From contig FR899657.1 of NCBI GenBank assembly GCA_000437275.1, positions 1 through 13,018 of the forward strand: a stretch of 13,018 nucleotides of DNA. The letters run 5' to 3'. The position numbers and the translations under genes were made by a program. The DNA is from Clostridium sp. CAG:411. Lineage in GTDB: Bacteria > Bacillota > Clostridia > Lachnospirales > Lachnospiraceae. A model generated the notes under the pieces. The model did no database searches and was not told the origin of the DNA. It was given only the letters and a program-made list of their open reading frames with translations. Position 1 is the stretch's first letter. Each line of letters starts with the position of its first letter. Below are positions 1 to 6,111 of the stretch, piece by piece.

Positions 1-1175
1 TGCATAAGAATATTATTCTTAGAGTATTTGGTCATTTCTTCAGCCATATCAGTATCACGTAAGCTTGATTCAGCAGACTGTAAGTTTTCACTAGATGTAT
101 CCAAGTTAGCAATTGTATGCTCTAATCTGTTCTGAGTAGCTCCAAGTTTAGCTCTTTCAGTAGATACTTTCTGAATAGCCATATCGTAAGCTTCTACAGC
201 CATAGATGCACCTGTCTGTGTGCTAACATCTAATGCTTCTCCAGTTGTCTTATCAGAAATATCTAATGCCTGAGTAGTCATAGCATTGATACCAAGCTTA
301 ACTTCCTGTCCAGCATTTGCTCCAATCTGAAGTCTTAATGCATCTTTTCCTGTTGTAGCAGACTGTGTTGTAACAGCTTCTCCAAGTGTAATTGTAATTA
401 CATCTCCTGCTTTCATCTTTGTAGCATTTGAAATTTCAACTACTACGTCTACAGATGCTGCATCTGTTAATATCTTTCCATCTGAAACTTTTCTTAATAA
501 GGCTTTATCAACATTAATTCCTTCACTTGTTACTGTTACACCTGCAGATGCTCCGTGTAATGATTTTACTGTATATCCAGAAGCTGCAGCACCAACTTTT
601 CCTTCTGAATCAGCATCTTTGTTTAACTCGATACGGATTACATCTGTATTGAAAGCAGTTTTTAAATCATCAGAAGTTGTATCAACTTTTACTAATGAGT
701 TTGTGAATGTACCTTCAATTTTGTTTGTACCTTCTTTCTGGTTTACAGCACCAGTTCTATCACCATTTAATAACTTCTTTGTATTGAACTCTGTTGTATT
801 CGCAATACGATCAACTTCCTGTGTCAACTGATCAATTTCGTTCTGAATCTGTGTTCTATCGTCATCTGTGTTTGTATCAGATGCTGACTGAACTGCTAAC
901 TCACGCATTCTCTGAATAATAGAATGTGTTTCTGTTAAAGCACCTTCTGCTGTCTGGATTAAAGAAATACCATCTTCAGCGTTTGAAGAAGCCTGATCTA
1001 AACCTCTGATCTGTCCACGCATCTTCTCAGAAATAGCAAGACCTGCTGCGTTATCTCCTGCACGGTTAATCTTATAACCAGAAGATAATTTCTCTGTAGA
1101 TTTTGCAAGACTTCCTGTTGTTACACCTAAGTTTCTGTTTGCGTTCATCGCAGTCATATTGTGTTGAATTACCAT
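1..1175 (-). CDS. fliC: Flagellin, filament subunit (3' end cut by window edge)
   Basis: This is the structural subunit of the flagellar filament, exported by the flagellar type III apparatus and polymerised under the FliD cap. I translated it by hand: 391 codons are present and the frame runs off position 1. The N-terminal D0/D1 domain is canonical, with N-R-N-L at 13-16, KLSSGYKINRAGDNAAGLAI at 29-48 and QRMRELAVQS at 88-97. A variable, Thr/Val/Asp-rich middle follows (about 140-300). The C-terminal D1/D0 helix has RLEHTIANLD and SLRDTDMAEEM, and stops at KNNILM, so roughly 30 residues are missing and the full protein should be near 420 aa. No cysteine was seen. The ATG at 1175 is preceded by AAGGAGGAA with 7 bases between AGGAGG and the start. 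R89, L93 and E113 align with the TLR5-contact residues R90, L94 and E114 of Salmonella FliC. The gene has its own sigma-D promoter and a long leader that looks like a CsrA target. Confidence 0.97.
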   Translation of the reverse strand, partial: MVIQHNMTAMNANRNLGVTTGSLAKSTEKLSSGYKINRAGDNAAGLAISEKMRGQIRGLDQASSNAEDGISLIQTAEGALTETHSIIQRMRELAVQSASDTNTDDDRTQIQNEIDQLTQEVDRIANTTEFNTKKLLNGDRTGAVNQKEGTNKIEGTFTNSLVKVDTTSDDLKTAFNTDVIRIELNKDADSEGKVGAAASGYTVKSLHGASAGVTVTSEGINVDKALLRKVSDGKILTDAASVDVVVEISNATKMKAGDVITITLGEAVTTQSATTGKDALRLQIGANAGQEVKLGINAMTTQALDISDKTTGEALDVSTQTGASMAVEAYDMAIQKVSTERAKLGATQNRLEHTIANLDTSSENLQSAESSLRDTDMAEEMTKYSKNNILM

Positions 1176-1309
1176 AACAATTCCTCCTTGAATATCCAGT
1201 AGCGTCCTTGCTACTGCCCTTTAAAAAATTTTAAATGTTCCTGTACCCCCTCTGGCCGTACGCACCAGTTAGATACTTATCCGATTAAGTAAATGTATTT
1301 TCTTTACTT
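1176..1309 (-). promoter_or_regulatory. Long flagellin mRNA leader with candidate CsrA sites
   Basis: The expected transcript start, 7-8 bases after the -10 box, leaves an untranslated leader of about 135 nt. In transcription order it holds a short stem (AAGTAAA/TTTACTT), a GUACAGGA segment (1235-1246 region), an AT-rich self-complementary stretch, a 7-bp hairpin with GGA in its loop (1197-1216), another GGA (CTGGATA) and the AAGGAGGAA Shine-Dalgarno (1181-1189), which itself carries GGA. CsrA dimers bridge two GGA sites, usually one in a hairpin loop and one at the ribosome site. This layout matches the hag leader of Bacillus subtilis in principle. Binding is inferred. Confidence 0.65.
1197..1216 (-). 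promoter_or_regulatory. Hairpin with GGA in hexaloop, candidate CsrA site
   Basis: On the minus strand CAGTAGC pairs perfectly with GCTACTG (7 bp) and closes a six-base loop AAGGAC. GGA exposed in a hexaloop is the hallmark of high-affinity CsrA/RsmA sites. It lies about 10 bases upstream of the Shine-Dalgarno core, close enough for one CsrA dimer to bind both and block ribosomes. The csrA and fliW genes lie 4 kb away in the same cluster. The hairpin is seen directly; CsrA occupancy is inference. Confidence 0.65.
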
Positions 1310-1316
1310 GTTATAT

Positions 1317-1343
1317 ATATCGGAGGGGTTACTGGAAACTTAA
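1317..1343 (-). promoter_or_regulatory. Sigma-D (sigma-28) promoter of flagellin
   Basis: The minus strand reads TTAA-N15-TCCGATAT (or TAAG-N14), close to the sigma-D consensus TAAA-N15-GCCGATAT. The -10 box is at 1317-1324 and the -35 at about 1339-1343. It points at the flagellin start 142 bases away, and no other gene lies between. An AT-rich TATATAAC follows the -10. The -35 lies inside an inverted repeat (1336-1362). Confidence 0.8.
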
Positions 1344-1362
1344 CCCTTTTTTTGTTAAGTTT
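1336..1362. repeat. 9-bp perfect inverted repeat over the flagellin -35 box
   Basis: AAACTTAAC (1336-1344) and GTTAAGTTT (1354-1362) are perfect inverse copies separated by nine bases, CC plus seven T on the plus strand. The flagellin -35 (CTTAA on plus, 1339-1343) lies within one arm. It could be a protein-binding operator, or the remains of a terminator for the upstream FliT-like gene; as minus-strand RNA it lacks a U-run after the stem, which argues against a terminator. The rest of 1363-1442 is AT-rich and shows nothing else clear. Confidence 0.5.
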
Positions 1363-1442
1363 TGGTTAAATTCCATTTTTTTATGTAACACTTTTGTAAC
1401 CATTAAACAGAAGCCAACACATCCCCCTCTTCTAAAGCCATT

Positions 1443-1934
1443 TTATTTCTTACTATTTAAAAAATAAGACTGTCCCATAGCAGAATTTGCCGTATGTTGA
1501 TTATATTTTGCTACACTACGATTTCCAGAACGAAACTGCTTAATTTCTCTTTTTTTATTTTCTAAAAAGAATTCCATATATCGCTGATTTCGAACTTCTT
1601 GTGCTTTTATCTTAACGGTCTTATCCGTAATGGTACGAATGTATCCCTGCATTTCTTGAATTTTGCTCTTATACTTGTATCTATCGGCATCCATTGCATC
1701 CTTTACCCGATTATATATATTTTCAAAACCATCCTCTGCCTGTTCTAGTTCTATAACCAATTCTTCGATCTGTTTTTGTATCTCATCTAAATGGTCAATA
1801 TCGGGATTTGGTAGTTTTAATTCTTTTTCCTGTTCTGTAATCACCTTTTCTACCTTTTCCAGTAATACTACTTTTTTTCGTAGTGATGTTACCAGAATGT
1901 CCACATATGTATCTGTATTATCCTTTGTTCCCAT
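1443..1934 (-). CDS. FliT/FlgN-like coiled-coil flagellar chaperone candidate
   Basis: This 163-residue protein follows fliS, the position held by fliT in the Bacillus flaG-fliD-fliS-fliT order. It is almost entirely helical and charged. Residues 10-130 look like two long helices forming a coiled coil, with heptad-like Leu/Ile/Val spacing (VDILVTSLRKKVVLLEKVEK at 11-30) and a short Pro-containing turn at 41-45. The last 30 residues are a basic, Gly/Ser/Asn/Gln-rich tail ending in YFLNSKK. It has no signal peptide or membrane segment, so it is probably cytosolic. FliT and FlgN bind FliD and FlgK/FlgL before export; which client this one has cannot be read from sequence. I prefer the ATG at 1934, preceded by AAGGAAGAG, over the in-frame GTG at 1952, which overlaps that ribosome site. 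I do not recognise a signature motif, so the name rests on context and fold type. Confidence 0.6.
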   Translation of the reverse strand: MGTKDNTDTYVDILVTSLRKKVVLLEKVEKVITEQEKELKLPNPDIDHLDEIQKQIEELVIELEQAEDGFENIYNRVKDAMDADRYKYKSKIQEMQGYIRTITDKTVKIKAQEVRNQRYMEFFLENKKREIKQFRSGNRSVAKYNQHTANSAMGQSYFLNSKK

Positions 1935-1958
1935 ATATTCTCTTCCTTTCACGAAAAG

Positions 1959-1984
1959 AAGCCGTCCATTTTATGGTACGGCTT
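1959..1984 (-). terminator. Hairpin after fliS, weak terminator or attenuator
   Basis: AAGCCGT and ACGGCTT form a 7-bp stem, extended by CCA/TGG inside the loop. On the minus strand it is followed by CTTTTCG, only four U in a row, so termination would be partial. It begins 24 bases after the fliS stop and ends just before the ribosome site of the next gene. It may reduce expression of the FliT-like gene or stabilise the fliS message end. The plus-strand side has a better T-run, but no plus-strand gene uses it. Confidence 0.45.
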
Positions 1985-2007
1985 TCTTCTTTTTTAATTT
2001 AACTTTA

Positions 2008-2394
2008 TCATGCGTTTCCGTTCTTTACTTTATCCATAACCTGTTTCCAAGTATCACGCATCTCTCTAATACGTCCTAATGCCTCTTCCAACAGCTCTTT
2101 GTCTTTCTTTACGTTCGCATCCACTAAAGTATAATAAATGTATTCATATACCCGGTCAAAATCCTGCGCTACTGGATAGTTAAAATCCAAATCATTTCTA
2201 AACTGAACAATAATTTTTTTCGCTTTTTGAATATTCAAATTTGCCTTTTCGTAATCGCCTTTTTCTAAAGCAACCATTCCTATATTACAAAATTTTATTG
2301 CGCCATCATATAGCATTAATGTCAATTCTGCTGGAGATGCTGTATTGATACGTGTTCCTTGATATGCATTTGCTGCTGCCCCCGAAAATGCCAT
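2008..2394 (-). CDS. fliS: Flagellin export chaperone FliS
   Basis: FliS is the cytosolic chaperone that wraps the disordered C-terminal D0 of flagellin, prevents early polymerisation and delivers it to the export gate. The 128 residues match the family's usual length of about 125-135. The N-terminal signature is clear: A-Y-Q-G at 10-13, TASPAELTLMLYDGAIKFCN at 18-37, followed by a four-helix bundle with the conserved A-x-x-I-I-x-x-L/F region near 60-70. The in-frame TTG at 2415 gives a longer reading but encodes the ribosome site itself (AAGGAGG). The ATG at 2394, eight bases after that site, is therefore the start. It is separated from fliD by 190 bases holding a hairpin and a probable sigma-D promoter, so it can be transcribed apart from fliD. 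Confidence 0.95.
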   Translation of the reverse strand: MAFSGAAANAYQGTRINTASPAELTLMLYDGAIKFCNIGMVALEKGDYEKANLNIQKAKKIIVQFRNDLDFNYPVAQDFDRVYEYIYYTLVDANVKKDKELLEEALGRIREMRDTWKQVMDKVKNGNA

Positions 2395-2473
2395 GTTGCA
2401 TTCCTCCTTTGTCAAACTCTAACTCTATAACCTCTTAAACTTAAAATAATAGTGAAGCTATCCTTATACTTCT

Positions 2474-2497
2474 ATATCGGTCATTCTTCACTCTTTA
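2474..2497 (-). promoter_or_regulatory. Probable sigma-D promoter of fliS
   Basis: The -10 reads ACCGATAT (2474-2481), one mismatch from GCCGATAT. The best -35 is a perfect TAAA (2494-2497), but the spacer is 12 bases, shorter than the usual 14-16; at 15 bases the -35 would be a poor TATT. It lies about 80 bases upstream of the fliS start and directly downstream of a strong hairpin, a sensible place for a new transcription unit. Confidence 0.55.
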
Positions 2498-2503
2498 ATA
2501 ATA

Positions 2504-2539
2504 CAACAGAGAAAAATATTCTCATATTTTTCTCTGTTG
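2504..2539 (-). terminator. 15-bp perfect hairpin between fliD and fliS
   Basis: CAACAGAGAAAAATA and its exact inverse complement are separated by a six-base loop. On the minus strand the stem is followed by TATTATTAAAG rather than a clean U-run, so it is not a textbook intrinsic terminator. It begins 45 bases after the fliD stop and ends next to the -35 of the fliS promoter. It may end or stabilise the flaG-fliD message. No gene lies in 2395-2584. Confidence 0.55.
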
Positions 2540-2584
2540 CAATAAACATTTACAATCTTCTGTTTCATTTATGACAGAAAAGAA

Positions 2585-4768
2585 TTATGAGCTAGAACCA
2601 TAATAAGAAGAAAATACACCAGAACTGTTCTGCATCTTTGTCAATGCAGTCTCCATTGCAGTAAACTGTTTATAATATCTATCCTCCAAATCTTTTAGCT
2701 TCTCCTCTAATGTAGATATCTGTTTCTTGTATGCTGTTTGATCGTCTTTCATCTTCTTATCATTGTAGAATGTCAATGCACTACTCAGACTTGTCTTTGC
2801 CATTTTTTTCGTCATAGCATCATATAAAGACTGACCTGCCTCTGCCAATGTTTTCATGACAGCTTCTGGATTCTCCTCAAGTGCCGCTTTTAACATATTT
2901 GTCTGAGTGGAATAGGTCTCATCATCCTCATCTCCATAAATATGTAACTTTCCATTTTCCGTATAGTCGCTGGAAGTACGAATACCAAAACTAGATAATG
3001 AATATTTCTTTCCATCCACTTCTGTTGTTGTTTGCAAAGAAGAACGCATTACTGTAATAATTCCACTCAATGTATCATCTCGACGAAGTAAGGAGTCTTT
3101 AATTTTAGTTTCCCACTTCTCTATTTCATCATCCGACATAGCTTCCTTCTGCTCGTCGGTCAATGGATCATATCCTCTTGCAGAATCTGCCTTGTACAAT
3201 TTATTCATTTCGTCTACTAACTCATTGTACTTCTTAACAAAATCCTTTACCATCTTGTATGCTGTATCGGTATCATTCGTTACATTCAACTGAATTTCTT
3301 CATATTCTCCTGTCGTTTTATCCAAAGTTGTTCCTGTCAAATTTAAAGTCAAGCCATTAACAGTAAAGGTATTGCTAGAACCTGTTAATTCTGCACCATC
3401 CAGTTTGATTACCGCATCATTTGCCCACTTTATACTTAAACCAGAACCACTGATGTTATCACTTTCTGTCTTACCTGTTGCATCTATCTCATCTAAGCCC
3501 AACACGGTAAGTTGTGATTTTCCATCTGGTAATTTTGTAGCACCCGTTACTTCATTCTTTGCATAAATTTCCATCTGCGTATCAAACGCATCTTTGTCTA
3601 TATGCTGTGTCAATAACTTGTAATTATTTACTTGGTCCATAGTAAGACCTGCAGCAGTAATGTCATCCTCTGTTGCGGTATCGTTCATAGCCAACGTTTT
3701 TAACTCTGCAAACTGATCGCTATTTAAGTCTTTCAAAGAAGCATACGCAGAACTTAATTCTGAACGGAACAATATAGAATCACTGGATGCAGCAAAGGAT
3801 TCAAATACTTCTTTCAGACCTGATTCGTCCTGTTGCTCTGCCAAATAGTCACACATATTATTATTTAATGTTCTATCTGCATCATCAACCGCTCTTGCTG
3901 CATTGTATGCATCTTTAAATGTGGCATATTCTTCATCTGTAATTCCGTATTTAGCCAGCTTTTCCTGTACCGTAGCATCATCATAACCATCTCTGGCAGA
4001 CTCTAATATATCGGTAGCTGCATCCACCATAGACTCGCCACTGCTCTCCACCGTAGCCTTCAGCTTTGCCTTAATCGTATCTGCTGCTGAGAGATAATTG
4101 TCATAAAGCGCATCATCTGTTCCAGTGGCATTAGAAATAAGATCTTTAATTTGTTTATCCGCATCTGCTCTAGTAGATGTACCTGTAGTAATACTAAATC
4201 CCTGTTCCGCACCGCTAGATGCCGAACTAATAAAGAAACGCTGCTGCTTTGTATCGAAGTTTGCATTTAATCCTATTGACTTACAACTAGCAACAAAGTC
4301 TGCAATTGTAGTACTGTCTGTTACTTCTAACTGTGTACTCTTTTTCCCATCTGCTGTCGATAACTGGATAACCGTTCCCTCTGTCATACCTAAATCAGTA
4401 AGACTCTTTACTGTAGATGTAGCATCAATCTTTCCTCCTGTCACATTCTGAGAAGATGCTAACGAACGAATCTCCAACGAATGGGATCCATTGGCCGCAT
4501 TATTTGATGCAGTCGCAGTTACCACAGATTCCTTTGAGGATGTTGCTTTCTTTGTAATATAGTTACCCTGTGTCTTAAACTTAGTAAGTTCTTTTGTATA
4601 AAATGAATATAATTTTGTATTTAAGCCTTTCCAGATTTCTTCTGTCCACTCTGATTTTGTCAATTTATTCTGTACTTTAGTGCCTTTCATTTTCTGAGCA
4701 CTAACCAAGGCCTCTACAATCGCTTCTGTATCTAACCCTGAAGTCAGCCCCGTCATACGAATTGCCAT
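2585..4768 (-). CDS. fliD: Flagellar filament cap protein FliD (hook-associated protein 2)
   Basis: FliD forms the pentameric cap at the filament tip that folds incoming flagellin. The N-terminal family domain is clear (M-T-G-L-x-S-G-L-D-T-E-A-I-V at 5-18, SAQKMKG at 23-29, SWTEEIWKGLN-like region near 39-50). The C-terminal FliD domain covers about 440-710, ending in a conserved coiled coil (KKQISTLEEKLKDLEDRYYK at 681-700) and a Ser/Gly/Tyr-rich tail. At 727 residues it is much longer than Salmonella (467) or Bacillus (about 500) FliD. The excess is mainly residues 200-410, an acidic, Ala/Asp-rich and probably helical insertion between beta-rich D2/D3 parts. The start is firm: AGGAGG sits 7 bases before the ATG and overlaps the flaG stop codon, so the two genes are coupled. 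Low GC and codon use match the neighbours. Confidence 0.95.
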   Translation of the reverse strand: MAIRMTGLTSGLDTEAIVEALVSAQKMKGTKVQNKLTKSEWTEEIWKGLNTKLYSFYTKELTKFKTQGNYITKKATSSKESVVTATASNNAANGSHSLEIRSLASSQNVTGGKIDATSTVKSLTDLGMTEGTVIQLSTADGKKSTQLEVTDSTTIADFVASCKSIGLNANFDTKQQRFFISSASSGAEQGFSITTGTSTRADADKQIKDLISNATGTDDALYDNYLSAADTIKAKLKATVESSGESMVDAATDILESARDGYDDATVQEKLAKYGITDEEYATFKDAYNAARAVDDADRTLNNNMCDYLAEQQDESGLKEVFESFAASSDSILFRSELSSAYASLKDLNSDQFAELKTLAMNDTATEDDITAAGLTMDQVNNYKLLTQHIDKDAFDTQMEIYAKNEVTGATKLPDGKSQLTVLGLDEIDATGKTESDNISGSGLSIKWANDAVIKLDGAELTGSSNTFTVNGLTLNLTGTTLDKTTGEYEEIQLNVTNDTDTAYKMVKDFVKKYNELVDEMNKLYKADSARGYDPLTDEQKEAMSDDEIEKWETKIKDSLLRRDDTLSGIITVMRSSLQTTTEVDGKKYSLSSFGIRTSSDYTENGKLHIYGDEDDETYSTQTNMLKAALEENPEAVMKTLAEAGQSLYDAMTKKMAKTSLSSALTFYNDKKMKDDQTAYKKQISTLEEKLKDLEDRYYKQFTAMETALTKMQNSSGVFSSYYGSSS

Positions 4769-4780
4769 ACTATCTCCTCC

Positions 4781-5176
4781 TTACATTTTTTCATCTACAA
4801 CCAATCCTGCTGTTTCAAGCATTCTAGTAATTCTCTTTAATGATTCTTCTGTTGGTACTTCTCGAATCACCTTTTCCGTATCTTTATCTGTTATCTTGAC
4901 ACAAACACGGTTCGTCACTTCATCATATGAATATTCGCGTGCAGTATTCGTAAGCCTTGCTTTTCTGTTAGCTTCTTCAATTGCCTGCTTCAATTGCTTT
5001 AGTTGCATTTTGGATAAGGATTTTTCTGTGCTTTCAGCTTTTTCTTCTTTACCTACTTTAACACTATTTTCCTTTTTATCCGTTTTTTCTGTCTTTACCT
5101 GTTTCGCTTTTACTGTCGTGCTTACACTCTCTGCTTTTACTTCCATGTTTGCAGTTCCACTCACCTGATTTAGCAT
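4781..5176 (-). CDS. flaG: FlaG family flagellar protein
   Basis: FlaG is a small protein found next to fliD; in several species its loss changes filament length, but its biochemical role is not settled. The 131 residues divide into a Lys/Glu-rich, probably disordered N-terminal half (about 10-60) and the conserved FlaG domain (about 75-131). The domain is recognised by REYSYDEVTNRVCVKITDKD (81-100), V-I-R-E-V-P at 104-109 and the closing G-L-V-V-D-E. The ATG at 5176 has GGAGGTGGGATT directly before it. A longer reading to 5212 would place that ribosome site inside the gene, so I reject it. fliD starts 12 bases downstream. A sigma-D promoter lies about 70 bases upstream. Confidence 0.9.
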   Translation of the reverse strand: MLNQVSGTANMEVKAESVSTTVKAKQVKTEKTDKKENSVKVGKEEKAESTEKSLSKMQLKQLKQAIEEANRKARLTNTAREYSYDEVTNRVCVKITDKDTEKVIREVPTEESLKRITRMLETAGLVVDEKM

Positions 5177-5242
5177 AATCCCACCTCCATGTTTTCTTAT
5201 TGTTTCAATCAAGCCCCTTAATACACCTATACTATATCTTAT

Positions 5243-5269
5243 TTATCGACTTACTTTTCGAAAACTTAA
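5243..5269 (-). promoter_or_regulatory. Sigma-D-type promoter of flaG-fliD
   Basis: The minus strand reads TTAA-N15-GTCGATAA (or TAAG-N14), with the -10 at 5243-5250. It differs from GCCGATAT at two positions but has the same TTAAGTTT start as the flagellin promoter. It lies in the 129-base gap between the csrA stop and the flaG start, pointing at flaG. No clear terminator for csrA was found in that gap. Confidence 0.6.
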
Positions 5270-5305
5270 TAGATTTTTTTGGGGATTTTTGTAATTTCAG
5301 GTTAC

Positions 5306-5539
5306 TTATTCTTTGGAAAAAAGTTTCTCCAAAGCACTCATATTTTGACTAATATCCTCTGTTACCGCTTGTTTGTTTTCTTCCTGTATCTGTAAATAAA
5401 TTTCTTTTCGATAAATGCCAACCTGTTTTGGTGCGCTAATTCCAATTTTCACTTGATCGTTACGAATATCCAGAATGGTAATCTCAATATCATTTCCAAT
5501 CATGATAGATTCACCCTGTTTTCTTGATAATGCTAACAT
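5306..5539 (-). CDS. csrA: Translational regulator CsrA
   Basis: CsrA is a dimeric RNA-binding protein that blocks ribosomes at GGA motifs; in Gram-positive flagellates its main target is the flagellin mRNA. The 77-residue sequence has the full family signature: M-L-A-L-S-R-K-Q-G-E-S-I at 1-12, G-N-D-I-E-I at 15-20, and GISAPKQVGIYRKEIY at 33-48. The RNA-contact residues L4 and R44 are present. The C-terminal extension after about residue 55 is where FliW docks in Bacillus and Geobacillus. The ATG overlaps the fliW stop by one base (TAATG), so translation is probably coupled. Its ribosome site lies in the end of fliW and contains three GGA repeats (GGAAAAGGAGGAGG). Confidence 0.97.
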   Translation of the reverse strand: MLALSRKQGESIMIGNDIEITILDIRNDQVKIGISAPKQVGIYRKEIYLQIQEENKQAVTEDISQNMSALEKLFSKE

Positions 5540-6006
5540 TACGCCTCCTCCTTTTCCTGTTTCATCTGCTGAAGTGCATCATACACATTATATTTTACTT
5601 GGTAATCTGCATTTTCAACTACAACTTGACAACCTTTTCTTGTATCTGCATTAATAATCAATGGTGCTTTTAAGTTTGCCGTAAGCTTTGTCAAATCGTT
5701 TGGTACGGTTAATGTTAACAGTATGCATATATTGTCTTCATTTAACTCACCTAATGGTTGCAATAATTCCTCATTTACTTCAGGATTGTAATCTTGCTTT
5801 ACGATTAAAGGATTGATGACAGGCAATGCAAAAGTAGGTTCTTCCACGCTTTGAAACCACATGATACTACCCTCATCTTCTTTTTCCGTATCAAATAGTA
5901 TTGTATATTTGGTAAAATGTTCAAATCCCATGATGCCATTTTCAAAGGTAAGAATCTTATCCTCTGTTAAATCAATCTCTCCAAAATATTTTGTCTGTAC
6001 CAACAT
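5539..6006 (-). CDS. fliW: Flagellar assembly factor FliW, CsrA antagonist
   Basis: FliW binds either CsrA or flagellin. When cytosolic flagellin is low, FliW occupies and inhibits CsrA, and flagellin translation rises; when flagellin accumulates it takes FliW and frees CsrA. The 155 residues match the family length (about 130-155). Conserved blocks are F-G-E-I-D near 8-12, TFENGIMGFEHFTKYTIL at 20-37, and the W-F-Q-S-V-E-E-P-T-F-A-L-P-V block near 50-63. The acidic C-terminal end (KQEKEEA) doubles as the csrA ribosome site. AGGAGG lies 8 bases before the ATG. It follows the flgL terminator, so it needs its own promoter or readthrough. Confidence 0.96.
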   Translation of the reverse strand: MLVQTKYFGEIDLTEDKILTFENGIMGFEHFTKYTILFDTEKEDEGSIMWFQSVEEPTFALPVINPLIVKQDYNPEVNEELLQPLGELNEDNICILLTLTVPNDLTKLTANLKAPLIINADTRKGCQVVVENADYQVKYNVYDALQQMKQEKEEA

Positions 6007-6030
6007 ATTCTATTCCTCCTACGTCTTTTC

Positions 6031-6042
6031 GCATCCCTGCAT
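6031..6042 (-). promoter_or_regulatory. Near-consensus CsrA site in the fliW-csrA leader
   Basis: The minus strand reads ATGCAGGGATGC. Against the CsrA selection consensus RUACARGGAUGU it matches 10 of 12 positions, including the whole ARGGAUG core. GCA and TGC can pair around GGGA to expose the core. It lies about 25 bases upstream of the fliW start, with another GGA in the AGGAGG ribosome site, the two-site spacing expected of a CsrA-repressed leader. Function is inferred from the match alone. Confidence 0.5.
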
Positions 6043-6081
6043 CTTTTATAATAATTTACTTATTAAACTCCATTTCTTTTA

Positions 6082-6111
6082 ATTATATCGACAAAAAAAG
6101 AAGAGATACAA
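6082..6111 (-). promoter_or_regulatory. Possible sigma-A promoter of fliW-csrA
   Basis: A perfect TATAAT (6082-6087) stands 18 bases downstream of TTGTAT (6106-6111), a weak -35 with only TTG conserved. The -35 lies inside the flgL terminator stem. GTCGATAT (6085-6092) overlaps the -10 and resembles a sigma-D -10 with one mismatch, but no TAAA-like -35 is at the right distance. Which sigma factor, if either, uses it is open. The gap 6007-6092 holds only this and the CsrA-type site. Confidence 0.45.

Noticed and set aside
1795..1803. CCCGATAT-like -10 sequence inside the FliT-like gene
   Set aside because: It is internal to the coding sequence (Pro-Asp-Ile). The flagellin gene already has a better promoter at 1317-1343.
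1663..2079. Plus-strand reading frame of 138 codons across the FliT-like gene and fliS
   Set aside because: It is rich in Ser/Phe/Cys, crosses two real genes and a hairpin, has no ribosome site and looks like an antisense shadow. The same applies to all other plus-strand frames in the window.
4007..4014. ACCGATAT-like sigma-D -10 sequence inside fliD
   Set aside because: It encodes ordinary Ala-Thr-Asp-Ile codons in frame and has no gene start downstream within a sensible distance.
4060..4266. Minus-strand 68-codon frame inside fliD, as a frameshifted duplicate or overlapping gene
   Set aside because: It is the other minus-strand frame of fliD, low in complexity, with no ribosome site. The fliD frame continues intact across it.
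5177..5212. Longer N-terminus for FlaG starting at 5212
   Set aside because: The added 12 codons contain the GGAGGTGGG ribosome site of the real start at 5176.
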